Assembly (NCBI GenBank): GCA_037893225.1
Contig: JAZGUH010000143.1
Coordinates: 930,001-994,000, forward strand
Length of the DNA: 64,000 nucleotides
Direction: 5' to 3'
From: Hippasteria phrygiana
Taxonomy: Eukaryota; Echinodermata; Asteroidea; Valvatida; Goniasteridae
The first letter of the stretch is position 1. Each line of letters starts with the position of its first letter. A model generated the notes under the pieces. It was not told where the DNA came from and did not search any database. It saw nothing but the letters and a program-made list of their open reading frames with translations. Position numbers and translations under genes: made by a program. Of the stretch, positions 1-10,683 are shown piece after piece.

Positions 1-579
1 GTCTGCGGCACTTTGGTCACTAAACAACATCAGATCTTAAGCAAACTTAACCCAAACATAGACCCTAATCTGAAATTGTGTGCCGAAGAGTGATGTCACG
101 ATGACGTCATTATGTGTTACGTGATGTCATCTTAAAGGCTCATTTTTCAAGGGCCCATATCAAGAGAACCGTAAGTCCAATTGCATTCAAACCTGGTATG
201 TTGGCTAAACAAGTACATGTTATAAATCAAAATTGAGGTGACGTCATAATGACGTCATCATCTGATTTTTATGGTAATTTCAAAATTTTAACGTTAAAGA
301 TTCTTAAAACCACATCTCATTAACAGAACATGTTCAATTCAAAATTCCTTTTGTAATAGCTTTGTTAGCTCGTACATTCTTTTATATAAATGCGAAAAAT
401 TACTGAAGTCATAATGACGTCATTAAAGGCATGATTTCTTGAAAGACATATGGATAGACCATGTCTAATCGTCACGAAACTTGGTGGTTAGGTAGATTTG
501 TCACTAGTTTACAAAATTCGAAGTGACATCATAAAAACATATGGAAAAGCCCTATGTTCTTAAAAACATAGACCTCTAG
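1..579 (+). mobile_element. 3' portion of a Helitron-like repeat element (enters from left edge)
   Basis: Non-coding. The body carries several TGACGTCA sites. The right end has GGAAAAGCC at 543, then the hairpin CTATGT...ACATAG and CTAG at 576-579, followed by T. This 3' signature recurs at ten other places in the window. The left part matches the sequence after 3432, 6008, 10043, 12954 and 15794, so the window opens inside a repeat unit. Assignment to Helitron-like elements rests on the terminus only; no Rep or helicase is seen. Confidence 0.5.
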
Positions 580-606
580 TTTTTTTTTCTGCTTCTTCTT
601 CCTCTT

Positions 607-2421
607 TTAGTTCTGACCAAAATCCCATAGACTTTGTACACGAATTTTCTCGGCGGCACTTTAGGTCTTAAAAAACCTCAGATCTTAACCAAACTTACCT
701 CAAACATAGACCCTAACCTGAAATGGTATGTCGAAGAGTGACGTCATGATGACGTCATCACGTGTCACGTGACGTCATCTTAAAGGTGCGTTTTTCAAGG
801 GCCCATATCTAGAGAACGGTAGGTCCGATTTCCTTCAAACCTGATAAGTTGGTAGGCTACCTCGTGTTATAGATGAAATTTGAGGTGACGTCAAGATGAC
901 GTCATCATACGATTTTATAGTAATTTTTCAGTTTTTGAACTTCAAAGTTTCTTAAAGCCATATCTCACCAACAGAACATGCTAAATTCAAAATTCTTTTT
1001 GTAATAGCTTTGTTAGCTCCTATATTCTTTCACATACATTTGAAAAATGTGTGACGTCATCATGACGTCATCAAAAATGTGCATTTCTGAAACACACATA
1101 AGGGTAAGTCCGATCGTCATAAAAATTAGTGGGTAGGTAGATATTGCTACCAGCATGTAAAATCCGAGGTGACGTCATGATGACGTCATCGGCTGATTTT
1201 CTGTGAATTTTTTAGTTCTATCCCAAATCCCATAGACTTTGTACACGAATTTTGTAAGTGGCACTTTGGTCACTAAACAACCTCGGATCTTAATCAGACT
1301 TAACACAAACATAGACCCTAAGCTGAAAATGTATGCCGAAACGTGACGTCATGATGACGTCATCACGTGTCATGTGACGTCATCTTAAATGTGCATTTTT
1401 CAAGGGCCTATATCTAGAGAACGGTAGGTCCGATTGCCTTCAAATCTGGTATGTTGGTATGGTAGCTCGTGTTATAGATGAAAATTAAGGTGACGTCATG
1501 ATGACGTCATCACACGATTTTACAGTAATATTAAAGTTTTTAAACTTCAAAGTTTCTTAAAGCCATATCTCACCAACAGAACATGCTAAATTCAAAATTC
1601 TTTTTGTAATAGCTTTGTTAGCTCCTATATTCTTTAACATACATTTGAAAAATGTGTGACGTCATCATGACGTCATCAAAAATGTGCATTTCTGAAACAC
1701 ACATAAGGGTACGTCCGATCGTCATAAAAATTAGTGGGTAGGTAGATAGTGCTACTAGCATGTAAAATCCGAGGTGACGTCATGATGACGTCATCGGCTG
1801 ATTTTCTGTGAATTTTTTAGTTCTATCCCAAATCCCATAGACTTTGTACACGAATTTTGTAAGTGGCACTTTGGTCACTAAACAACCTCGGATCTTAATC
1901 AGACTTAACACAAACATAGACCCTTAGCTGAAAATGTAAGCCGAAACGTGACGTCATGATGACGTCATCACGTGTCATGTGACGTCATCTTAAATGTGCA
2001 TTTTTCAAGGGCCTATATCTAGAGAACGGTAGGTCCGATTGCCTTCAAACCTGGTATGTTGGTATGGTAGCTCGTGTTATAGATGAAAATTAAGGTGACG
2101 TCATGATGACGTCATCACACGATTTTACAGTAATATTAAAGTTTTTGAACTTCAAAGTTTCTTAAAGCCATATCTCACCAACAGAACATGCTAAATTCAA
2201 AATTCTTTTTGTAATAGCTTTGTTAGCTCCTATATTCTTTAACATACATTTGAAAAATGTGTGACGTCATCATGACGTCATCAAAAATGTGCATTTCTGA
2301 AACACACATAAGGGTACGTCCGATCGTCATAAAAATTGGTGGGTAGGTAGATAGTGCCACTAGCATGCAAAATCCGAAGTGACGTCATGATGACGTCATC
2401 GGCTGATTTTTTATGAATTTT
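607..2421 (+). repeat. 605-bp modules, three in tandem
   Basis: Starts are at 607, 1212 and 1817, each with TTAGTTCTRWCC and CCCATAGACTTTGTACACG. The later copies are almost identical to each other and the first is more diverged. Landmarks inside a module are GAGAACGGTAGGTCCGATT, CCATATCTCACCAACAGAAC and TTTTTGTAATAGCTTTGTTA. Nine exact TGACGTCA palindromes lie in the module at 1212-1816. Confidence 0.85.
1344..1793. promoter_or_regulatory. CRE-type TGACGTCA doublets, worked example in one module
   Basis: Exact TGACGTCA sites lie at 1344, 1355, 1375, 1491, 1502, 1657, 1668, 1775 and 1786. They form doublets with an 11-bp start-to-start spacing, about one helical turn; the third site of the first cluster follows a CACGTG-like stretch. 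TGACGTCA is the known full-site for CREB/ATF bZIP proteins. That the sites are bound or functional is inference; they may simply be the element's own repeat motif. Confidence 0.45.
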
Positions 2422-2908
2422 TAAATGTTTCAAATTTCATTGTACTCTTAAAATTTTGCACTTCTTCAAATGCCATGAACTTTAAACTTGTCATATGCAT
2501 TGACTATCTACTCGAGATGGGTGCCGAATCATGACGTCATGATGACGTCATCACATGTCACGTGACGTCATCTTAAATTTGCATTTTTGAAGGCCCTATA
2601 TCTATTTTTTTTCTGCTTCTTATTTTAGTTCCATCCCAAATCCCATAGACTTTGTGCATAGATTTTCTGATCGGCACTTTTGTCATCAAACAACGACGAA
2701 TCTTAGTCAGAGTTAGCATAGGTATAGACCCTGATGCAAAGTCGTGCCGCGAAGAGTGACGTCATAATGACGTCTTCGTGTGGCATGTAACATGAACTTA
2801 AAGGTCAAGTTTGGAGTACGAAATGTTAATCATAAAATAATCTCAGATCTTAAACTTAGCAAAGACATAGACCTTCTGATACTTTATGTTAAATAAAAAA
2901 GAAAAAAA

Positions 2909-2990
2909 GGAAAAGCCATGCGTATGTTTACAACAGACGCACATTTTTCGGCGTTTCCGCTACAGCAGGAAAGCCTTTGTTTTTGTTCTG
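2909..2990 (+). repeat. chimeric 3'-end/5'-end join inside the repeat unit
   Basis: The left part is GGAAAAGCC plus the imperfect hairpin GCGTATGTT...AACAGACGC, which matches the element 3' ends near 35987 and 62006 but lacks the CTAG. It runs straight into GGCGTTTCC...GGAAAGCC followed by TTTGTTTTTGTTCTG, a worn copy of the 5' hairpin. The same join occurs near 5485, 9520, 12431 and 15271. A small two-strand reading frame pair (84 and 61 aa) lies across it and is not considered a gene. Confidence 0.6.
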
Positions 2991-3431
2991 TTCGCGCGAT
3001 TGTGTAGTTTAGTACACTTTCGCCCAGGCATGAACACAATCTACTTGAAAATTGTTCGTTTTGCCACATTCAGAACAAAGGGCCACGTCGAAGAACATCT
3101 GCAGGGTTTTTTTGGAGTGAAATCGTTAGCTAAGAGGTAACAAAATACGTGATTGCGCAATACCCAGCTTTACACGGATATATAGCTGGTGGGAGAGTAG
3201 TTGACCGAGCCAAAACGTGACACAACGTAAGAAAATCGTATTTTCCGCCTTAAAAAACCTTTCCAAATCACAAAAGCACGTGTCATTGGGATTCAGAGAA
3301 GTCTACTTTAGTAACAAAAAAAGGCTTTTGGAATAATCAAATACTCCAGAAGCTAACATGAACACAATTAATACAGAAATCCTAAACTACACAATACCCA
3401 CTATTTTGGTTTCTTCTTAAACACGAATTTT
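2991..3431. repeat. 440-bp spacer segment of the higher-order unit
   Basis: This stretch lacks TGACGTCA sites and does not resemble the 605-bp module. It recurs after each chimeric join (near 5566, 9602, 12513 and 15353) and ends at AAACACGAATTTTGTCTGCGG. I see no coding frame or RNA gene in it. It may be the remnant of a different element or of a host insertion site. Confidence 0.5.
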
Positions 3432-3723
3432 GTCTGCGGCACTTTGGTCACTAAACAACATCAGATCTTAAGCAAACTTAACCCAAACATAGACCCTAAT
3501 CTGAAATTGTGTGCCGAAGAGTGATGTCACGATGACGTCATTATGTGTTACGTGATGTCATCTTAAAGGCTCATTTTTCAAGGGCCCATATCAAGAGAAC
3601 CGTAAGTCCAATTGCATTCAAACCTGGTATGTTGCTAAACAAGTACATGTTATAAATCAAAATTGAGGTGACGTCATAATGACGCTATCATCTGATTTTT
3701 ATGGTAATTTCAAAATTTTAATT

Positions 3724-3753
3724 GGCTTTTCCGACACTCCGTCGGAAAAGGCC
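3724..3753 (+). repeat. 5'-type hairpin GGCTTTTCCGAC
   Basis: GGCTTTTCCGAC, a short loop, then GTCGGAAAAGGCC form a strong stem. It is followed by TTGTTTTTGTTCTGA and a T-run with CTT. Its GGCTTTTCC arm is the reverse complement of the GGAAAAGCC found just inside every 3' end, so the two are subterminal inverted repeats. Further copies are at 10654-10683 and 13494-13523. Confidence 0.65.
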
Positions 3754-6585
3754 TTGTTTTTGTTCTGATTTTTTTTTTTTTTCTTCTTTTAGTTCTGACC
3801 AAAATCCCATAGACTTTGTACACGAATTTTCTCCGCGGCACTTTAGGTCTTAAAAAACCTCAGATCTTAACCAAACTTACCTCAAACATAGACCCTAAGC
3901 TGAAATAGTATGTCGAAGAGTGACGTCATGATGACGTCATCACGTGTCACGTGACGTCATCTTAAAGGTGCGTTTTTCAAGGGCCCATATCTAGAGAACG
4001 GTAGGTCCGATTTCCTTCAAACCTGATATGTTGGTAGGCTAGCTCGTGTTATAGATGAAATTTGAGGTGACGTCAAGATGACGTCATCATACGATTTTAT
4101 AGTAATTTTTAAGTTTTTGAAATTCAAAGTTTCTTAAAGCCATATCTCATCAACAGAACATGCTAAATTCAAAATTCTTTTTGTAATAGCTTTGTTAGCT
4201 CCTATATTCTTTCACATACATTTGAAAAATGTGTGACGTCATCATGACGTCATCAAAAATGTGCATTTCTGAAACACACATAAGGGTACGTCCGATCGTC
4301 ATAAAAATTAGTGGGTAGGTAGATAGTGCTACTAGCATGTAAAATCCGAGGTGACGTCATGATGACGTCATCGGCTGATTTTCTGTGAATTTTTTAGTTC
4401 TATCCCAAATCCCATAGACTTTGTACACGAATTTTGTAAGTGGCACTTTGGTCACTAAACAACCTCGGATCTTAATCAGACTTAACACAAACATAGACCC
4501 TCAGCTGAAAATGTAAGCCGAAACGTGACGTCATGATGACGTCATCACGTGTCATGTGACGTCATCTTAAATGTGCATTTTTCTAGGGCCTATATCTAGA
4601 GAACGGTAGGTCCGATTGCCTTCAAACCTGGTATGTTGGTATGGTAGCTCGTGTTATAGATGAAAATTAAGGTGACGTCATGATCACGTCATCATACGAT
4701 TTTACAGTAATATTAAAGTTTTTGAACTTCAAAGTTTCTTAAAGCCATATCTCACCAACAGAACATGCTAAATTCAAAATTCTTTTTGTAATAGCTTTGT
4801 TAGCTCCTATATTCTTTCACATACATTTGAAAAATGTGTGACGTCATCATGACGTCATCAAAAATGTGCATTTCTGAAACACACATAAGGGTACGTCCGA
4901 TCGTCATAAAAATTGGTGGGTAGGTAGATAGTGCCACTAGCATGCAAAATCCGAAGTGACGTCATGATGACGTCATCGGCTGATTTTTTATGAATTTGTA
5001 AATGTTTCAAATTTCATTGTACTCTTAAAATTTTGCACTTCTTCAAATGCCATGAACTTCAAACTTGGCATATGCATTGACTATCTACTCGAGATGGGTG
5101 CCGAATCATGACGTCATGATGACGACATCACATGTCACGTGACGTCATCTTAAATTTGCATTTTTGAAGGCCCTATATCTATTTTTTTTCTGCTTCTTAT
5201 TTTAGTTCTATCCCAAATCCCATAGACTTTGTGCATAGATTTTCTGATCGGCACTTTTGTCATCAAACAACATCGAATCTTAGTCAGAGTTAGCATAGGT
5301 ATAGACCCTGATGCAAAGTCGTGCCGCGAAGAGTGACGTCATAATGACGTCTTCGTGTGGCATGTAACATGAACTTAAAGGTCAAGTTTGGAGTACGAAA
5401 TGTTAATCATAAAATAATCTCAGATCTTAAACTTAGCAAAGACATAGACCTTCTGATACTTTATGTTAAATAAAAAAGAAAAAAGGAAAAGCCATGCGTA
5501 TGTTTACAACAGACGCACATTTTTTGGCGTTTCCGCTACAGCAGGAAAGCCTTTGTTTTTGTTCTGTTCGCGCGATTGTGTAGTTTAGTACACTTTCGCC
5601 CAGGCATGAACACAATCTACTTGAAAATTGTTCGTTTTGCCACATTCAGAACAAAGGGCCACGTCGAAGAACATCTGCAGGGTTTTTTTGGAGTGAAATC
5701 GTTAGCTAAGAGGTAACAAAATACGTGATTGCGCAATACCCAGCTTTACACGGATATATAGCTGGTGGGAGAGTAGTTGACCGAGCCAAAACGTGACACA
5801 ACGTAAGAAAATCGTATTTTCCGCCTTAAAAAACCTTTCCAAATCACAAAAGCACGTGTCATTGGGATTCAGAGAAGTCTACTTTAGTAACAAAAAAAGG
5901 CTTTTGGAATAATCAAATACTCCAGAAGCTAACATGAACACAATTAATACAGAAATCCTAAACTACACAATACCCACTATTTTGGTTTCTTCTTAAACAC
6001 GAATTTTGTCTGCGGCACTTTGGTCACTAAACAACATCAGATCTTAAGCAAACTTAACCCAAACATAGACCCTAATCTGAAATTGTGTGCCGAAGAGTGA
6101 TGTCACGATGACGTCATTATGTGTTACGTGATGTCATCTTAAAGGCTCATTTTTCAAGGGCCCATATCAAGAGAACCGTAAGTCCAATTGCATTCAAACC
6201 TGGTATGTTGCTAAACAAGTACATGTTATAAATCAAAATTGAGGTGACGTCATAATGACGTCATCATCTGATTTTTATGGTAATTTCAAAATTTTAACGT
6301 TAAAGATTCTTAAAACCATATCTCATCAACAGAACATGTTCAATTCAAAATTCCTTTTGTAATAGCTTTGTTAGCTCGTACATTCTTTTATATAAATGCG
6401 AAAAATTACTGAAGTCATAATGACGTCATTAAAGGCATGATTTCTTGAAAGAAATAAGGATAGACCATGTCTAATCGTCACGAAACTTGGTGGTTAGGTA
6501 GATTTGTCACTAGTTTACAAAATTCGAAGTGACATCATAAAAACATATGGAAAAGCCCTATGTTCTTAAAAACATAGACCTCTAG

Positions 6586-9500
6586 TTTCTTCTTCTTCTT
6601 CTTCTTCTTCTTTTAGTTCTGACCAAAATCCCATAGACTTTGTACACGAATTTTCTGCGCGGCACTTTAGGTCTTAAAAAACTTCAGATCTTAACCAAAC
6701 TTACCTCAAACATAGACCCTAAGCTGAAATAGTATGTCGAAGAGTGACGTCATGATGACGTCATCACGTGTCACGTGACGTCATCTTAAAGGTGCGTTTT
6801 TCAAGGGCCCATATCTAGAGAACGGTAGGTCCGATTTCCTTCAAACCTGATATGTTGGTAGGCTAGCTCGTGTTATAGATGAAATTTGAGGTGACGTCAA
6901 GATGACGTCATCATACGATTTTATAGTAATTTTTAAGTTTTTGAAATTCAAAGTTTCTTAAAGCCATATCTCATCAACAGAACATGCTAAATTCAAAATT
7001 CTTTTTGTAATAGCTTTGTTAGCTCCTATATTCTTTCACATACATTTGAAAAATGTGTGACGTCATCATGACGTCATCAAAAATGTGCATTTCTGAAACA
7101 CACATAAGGGTACGTCCGATCGTCATAAAAATTAGTGGGTAGGTAGATAGTGCTACTAGCATGTAAAATCCGAGGTGACGTCATGATGACGTCATCGGCT
7201 GATTTTCTGTGAATTTTTTAGTTCTATCCCAAATCCCATAGACTTTGTACACGAATTTTGTAAGTGGCACTTTGGTCACTAAACAACCTCGGATCTTAAT
7301 CAGACTTAACACAAACATAGACCCTCAGCTGAAAATGTAAGCCGAAACGTGACGTCATGATGACGTCATCACGTGTCATGTGACGTCATCTTAAATGTGC
7401 ATTTTTCTAGGGCCTATATCTAGAGAACGGTAGGTCCGATTGCCTTCAAACCTGGTATGTTGGTATGGTAGCTCGTGTTATAGATGAAAATTAAGGTGAC
7501 GTCATGATGACGTCATCATACGATTTTACAGTAATATTAAAGTTTTTCAACTTCAAAGTTTCTTAAAGCCATATCTCACCAATAGAACATGCTAAATTCA
7601 AAATTCTTTTTGTAATAGCTTTGTTAGCTCCTATATTCTTTCACATACATTTGAAAAATGTGTGACGTCATCATGACGTCATCAAAAATGTGCATTTCTG
7701 AAACACACATAAGGGTACGTCCGATCGTCATAAAAATTGGTGGGTAGGTAGATAGTGCTACTAGCATGTAAAATCCGAGGTGACGTCATGATGACGTCAT
7801 CGGCTGATTTTCTGTGAATTTGTTAGTTCTATCCCAAATCCCATAGACTTTGTACACGAATTTTGTAAGTGGCACTTTGGTCACTAAACAACCTCGGATC
7901 TTAATCAGACTTAACACAAACATAGACCCTCAGCTGAAAATGTAAGCCGAAACGTGACGTCATGATGACGTCATCACGTGTCATGTGACGTCATCTTAAA
8001 TGTGCATTTTTCTAGGGCCTATATCTAGAGAACGGTAGGTCCGATTGCCTTCAAACCTGGTATGTTGGTATGGTAGCTCGTGTTATAGATGAAAATTAAG
8101 GTGACGTCATGATCACGTCATCATACGATTTTACAGTAATATTAAAGTTTTTGAACTTCAAAGTTTCTTAAAGCCATATCTCACCAACAGAACATGCTAA
8201 ATTCAAAATTCTTTTTGTAATAGCTTTGTTAGCTCCTATATTCTTTCACATACATTTGAAAAATGTGTGACGTCATCATGACGTCATCAAAAATGTGCAT
8301 TTCTGAAACACACATAAGGGTACGTCCGATCGTCATAAAAATTAGTGGGTAGGTAGATAGTGCTAATAGCATGTAAAATCCGAGGTGACGTCATGACGAC
8401 GTCATCGGCTGATTTTCTGTGAATTTTTTAGTTCTATCCCAAATCCCATAGACTTTGTACACGAATTTTGTAAGTGGCACTTTGGTCACTAAACAACCTC
8501 GGATCTTAATCAGACTTAACACAAACATAGACCCTAAGCTGAAAATGTAAGCCGAAACGTGACGTCATGATGACGTCATCACGTGTCATGTGACGTCATC
8601 TTAAATGTGCATTTTTCAAGAGCCTATATCTAGAGAACGGTAGGTCCGATTGCCTTCAAACCTGGTATGTTGGTATGGTAGCTCGTGTTATAGATGAAAA
8701 TTAAGGTGACGTCATGATGACGTCATCATACGATTTTACAGTAATATTAAAGTTTTTCAACTTCAAAGTTTCTTAAAGCCATATCTCACCAACAGAACAT
8801 GCTAAATTCAAAATTCTTTTTGTAATAGCTTTGTTAGCTCCTATATTCTTTCACATACATTTGAAAAATGTGTGACGTCATCATGACGTCATCAAAAATG
8901 TGCATTTCTGAAACACACATAAGGGTACGTCCGATCGTCATAAAAATTGGTGGGTAGGTAGATAGTGCCACTAGCATGCAAAATCCGAAGTGACGTCATG
9001 ATGACGTCATCGGCTGATTTTTTATGAATTTGTAAATGTTTCAAATTTCATTGTACTCTTAAAATTTTGCACTTCTTCAAATGCCATGAACTTCAAACTT
9101 GGCATATGCATTGACTATCTACTCGAGATGGGTGCTGAATCATGACGTCATGATGACGTCATCACATGTCACGTGACGTCATCTTAAATTTGCATTTTTG
9201 AAGGCCCTATATCTATTTTTTTTCTGCTTCTTATTTTAGTTCTATCCCAAATCCCATAGACTTTGTGCATAGATTTTCTGATCGGCACTTTTGTCATCAA
9301 ACAACATCGAATCTTAGTCAGAGTTAGCATAGGTATAGACCCTGATGCAAAGTCGTGCCGCGAAGAGTGACGTCATAATGACGTCTTCGTGTGGCATGTA
9401 ACATGAACTTAAAGGTCAAGTTTGGAGTACGAAATGTTAATCATAAAATAATCTCAGATCTTAAACTTAGCAAAGACATAGACCTTCTGATACTTTATGT

Positions 9501-10621
9501 TAAATAAAAAAGAAAAAAAGGAAAAGCCATGCGTATGTTTACAACAGACGCACATTTTTTGGCGTTTCCGCTACAGCAGGAAAGCCTTTGTTTTTGTTCT
9601 GTTCGCGCGATTGTGTAGTTTAGTACACTTTCGCCCAGGCATGAACACAATCTACTTGAAAATTGTTCGTTTTGCCACATTCAGAACAAAGGGCCACGTC
9701 GAAGAACATCTGCAGGTTTTTTTTGGAGTGAAATCGTTAGCTAAGAGGTAACAAAATACGTGATTGCGCAATACCCAGCTTTACACGGATATATAGCTGG
9801 TGGGAGAGTAGTTGACCGAGCCAAAACGTGACACAACGTTAGAAAATCGTATTTTCCGCCTTAAAAAACCTTTCCAAATCACAAAAGCACGTGTCATTGG
9901 GATTCAGAGAAGTCTACTTTAGTAACAAAAAAAGGCTTTTGGAATAATCAAATACTCCAGAAGCTAACATGAACACAATTAATACAGAAATCCTAAACTA
10001 CACAATACCCACTATTTTGGTTTCTTCTTAAACACGAATTTTGTCTGCGGCACTTTGGTCACTAAACAACATCAGATCTTAAGCAAACTTAACCCAAACA
10101 TAGACCCTAATCTGAAATTGTGTGCCGAAGAGTGATGTCACGATGACGTCATTATGTGTTACGTGATGTCATCTTAAAGGCTCATTTTTCAAGGGCCCAT
10201 ATCAAGAGAACCGTAAGTCCAATTGCATTCAAACCTGGTATGTTGGCTAAACAAGTACATGTTATAAATCAAAATTGAGGTGACGTCATAATGACGTCAT
10301 CATCTGATTTTTATGGTAATTTCAAAATTCTAACGTTAAAGATTCTTAAAACCACATCTCATCAACAGAACATGTTCAATTCAAAATTCCTTTTGTAATA
10401 GCTTTGTTAGCTCGTACATTCTTTTATATAAATGCAAAAAATTACTGAAGTCATAATGACGTCATTAAAGGCATGATTTCTTGAAAGACATATGGATAGA
10501 CCATGTCTAATCGTCACGAAACTTGGTGGTTAGGTAGATTTGTCACTAGTTTACAAAATTCGAAGTGACATCATAAAAACACATGGAAAAGCCCTATGTT
10601 CTTAAAAACATAGACCTCTAG
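6586..10621 (+). mobile_element. Helitron-like repeat element, 4.0 kb, four 605-bp modules
   Basis: Bounded by CTAG at 6582-6585 on the left and CTAG at 10618-10621 on the right. It begins with a pure CTT tract, then TTAGTTCTGACC at 6613. Modules start at 6613, 7218, 7823 and 8428, exactly 605 bp apart. After 9033 it changes to the shared tail with the chimeric join near 9520-9601 and a segment ending in the CTATGT/ACATAG hairpin. Unlike the other boundaries, the CTAG at 10621 is followed at once by half of a 5' hairpin (TCGGAAAAGGCC). Confidence 0.5.
6613..9032 (+). repeat. 605-bp modules, four in tandem
   Basis: Starts at 6613, 7218, 7823 and 8428 keep an exact 605-bp period. Copies differ by scattered single-base changes, for example one TGACGTCATGATCACGTCA variant near 8104. 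This is the largest module count in the left array. Confidence 0.85.
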
Positions 10622-10653
10622 TCGGAAAAGGCCTTGTTTTTGTTCTGATTTTT

Positions 10654-10683
10654 GGCTTTTCCGACACTCCGTCGGAAAAGGCC
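10654..10683 (+). repeat. 5'-type hairpin GGCTTTTCCGAC
   Basis: Same stem as at 3724-3753, preceded by half a copy (10622-10633) joined directly to a CTAG end. This gives one and a half hairpin copies at the start of the element, a small version of the seven-copy array at 25295. Confidence 0.65.

Larger units (their letters stand above)
580..6585 (+). mobile_element. Helitron-like repeat block, about 6.0 kb, two fused units
   Basis: It starts with a T-run and CTT tract after the CTAG at 576-579 and ends with hairpin plus CTAG at 6582-6585. It has 605-bp modules starting at 607, 1212 and 1817, then a second set at 3789 and 4394. A join at about 3722 replaces the expected 3' end with a GGCTTTTCC hairpin (3724-3753), so two elements are fused by an internal deletion. 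Chimeric 3'/5' end segments lie at 2909-2990 and about 5485-5565. No protein-coding potential: the small frames overlap hairpins and one copy is frameshifted. Confidence 0.5.

Noticed and set aside
2884..3140. 84-aa and 61-aa frames on opposite strands, repeated near 9495, 12406 and 15246
   Set aside because: They overlap each other and the chimeric hairpin join, have no recognisable family, and the copy near 5465 is frameshifted by one base. Conservation follows from recent repeat duplication.
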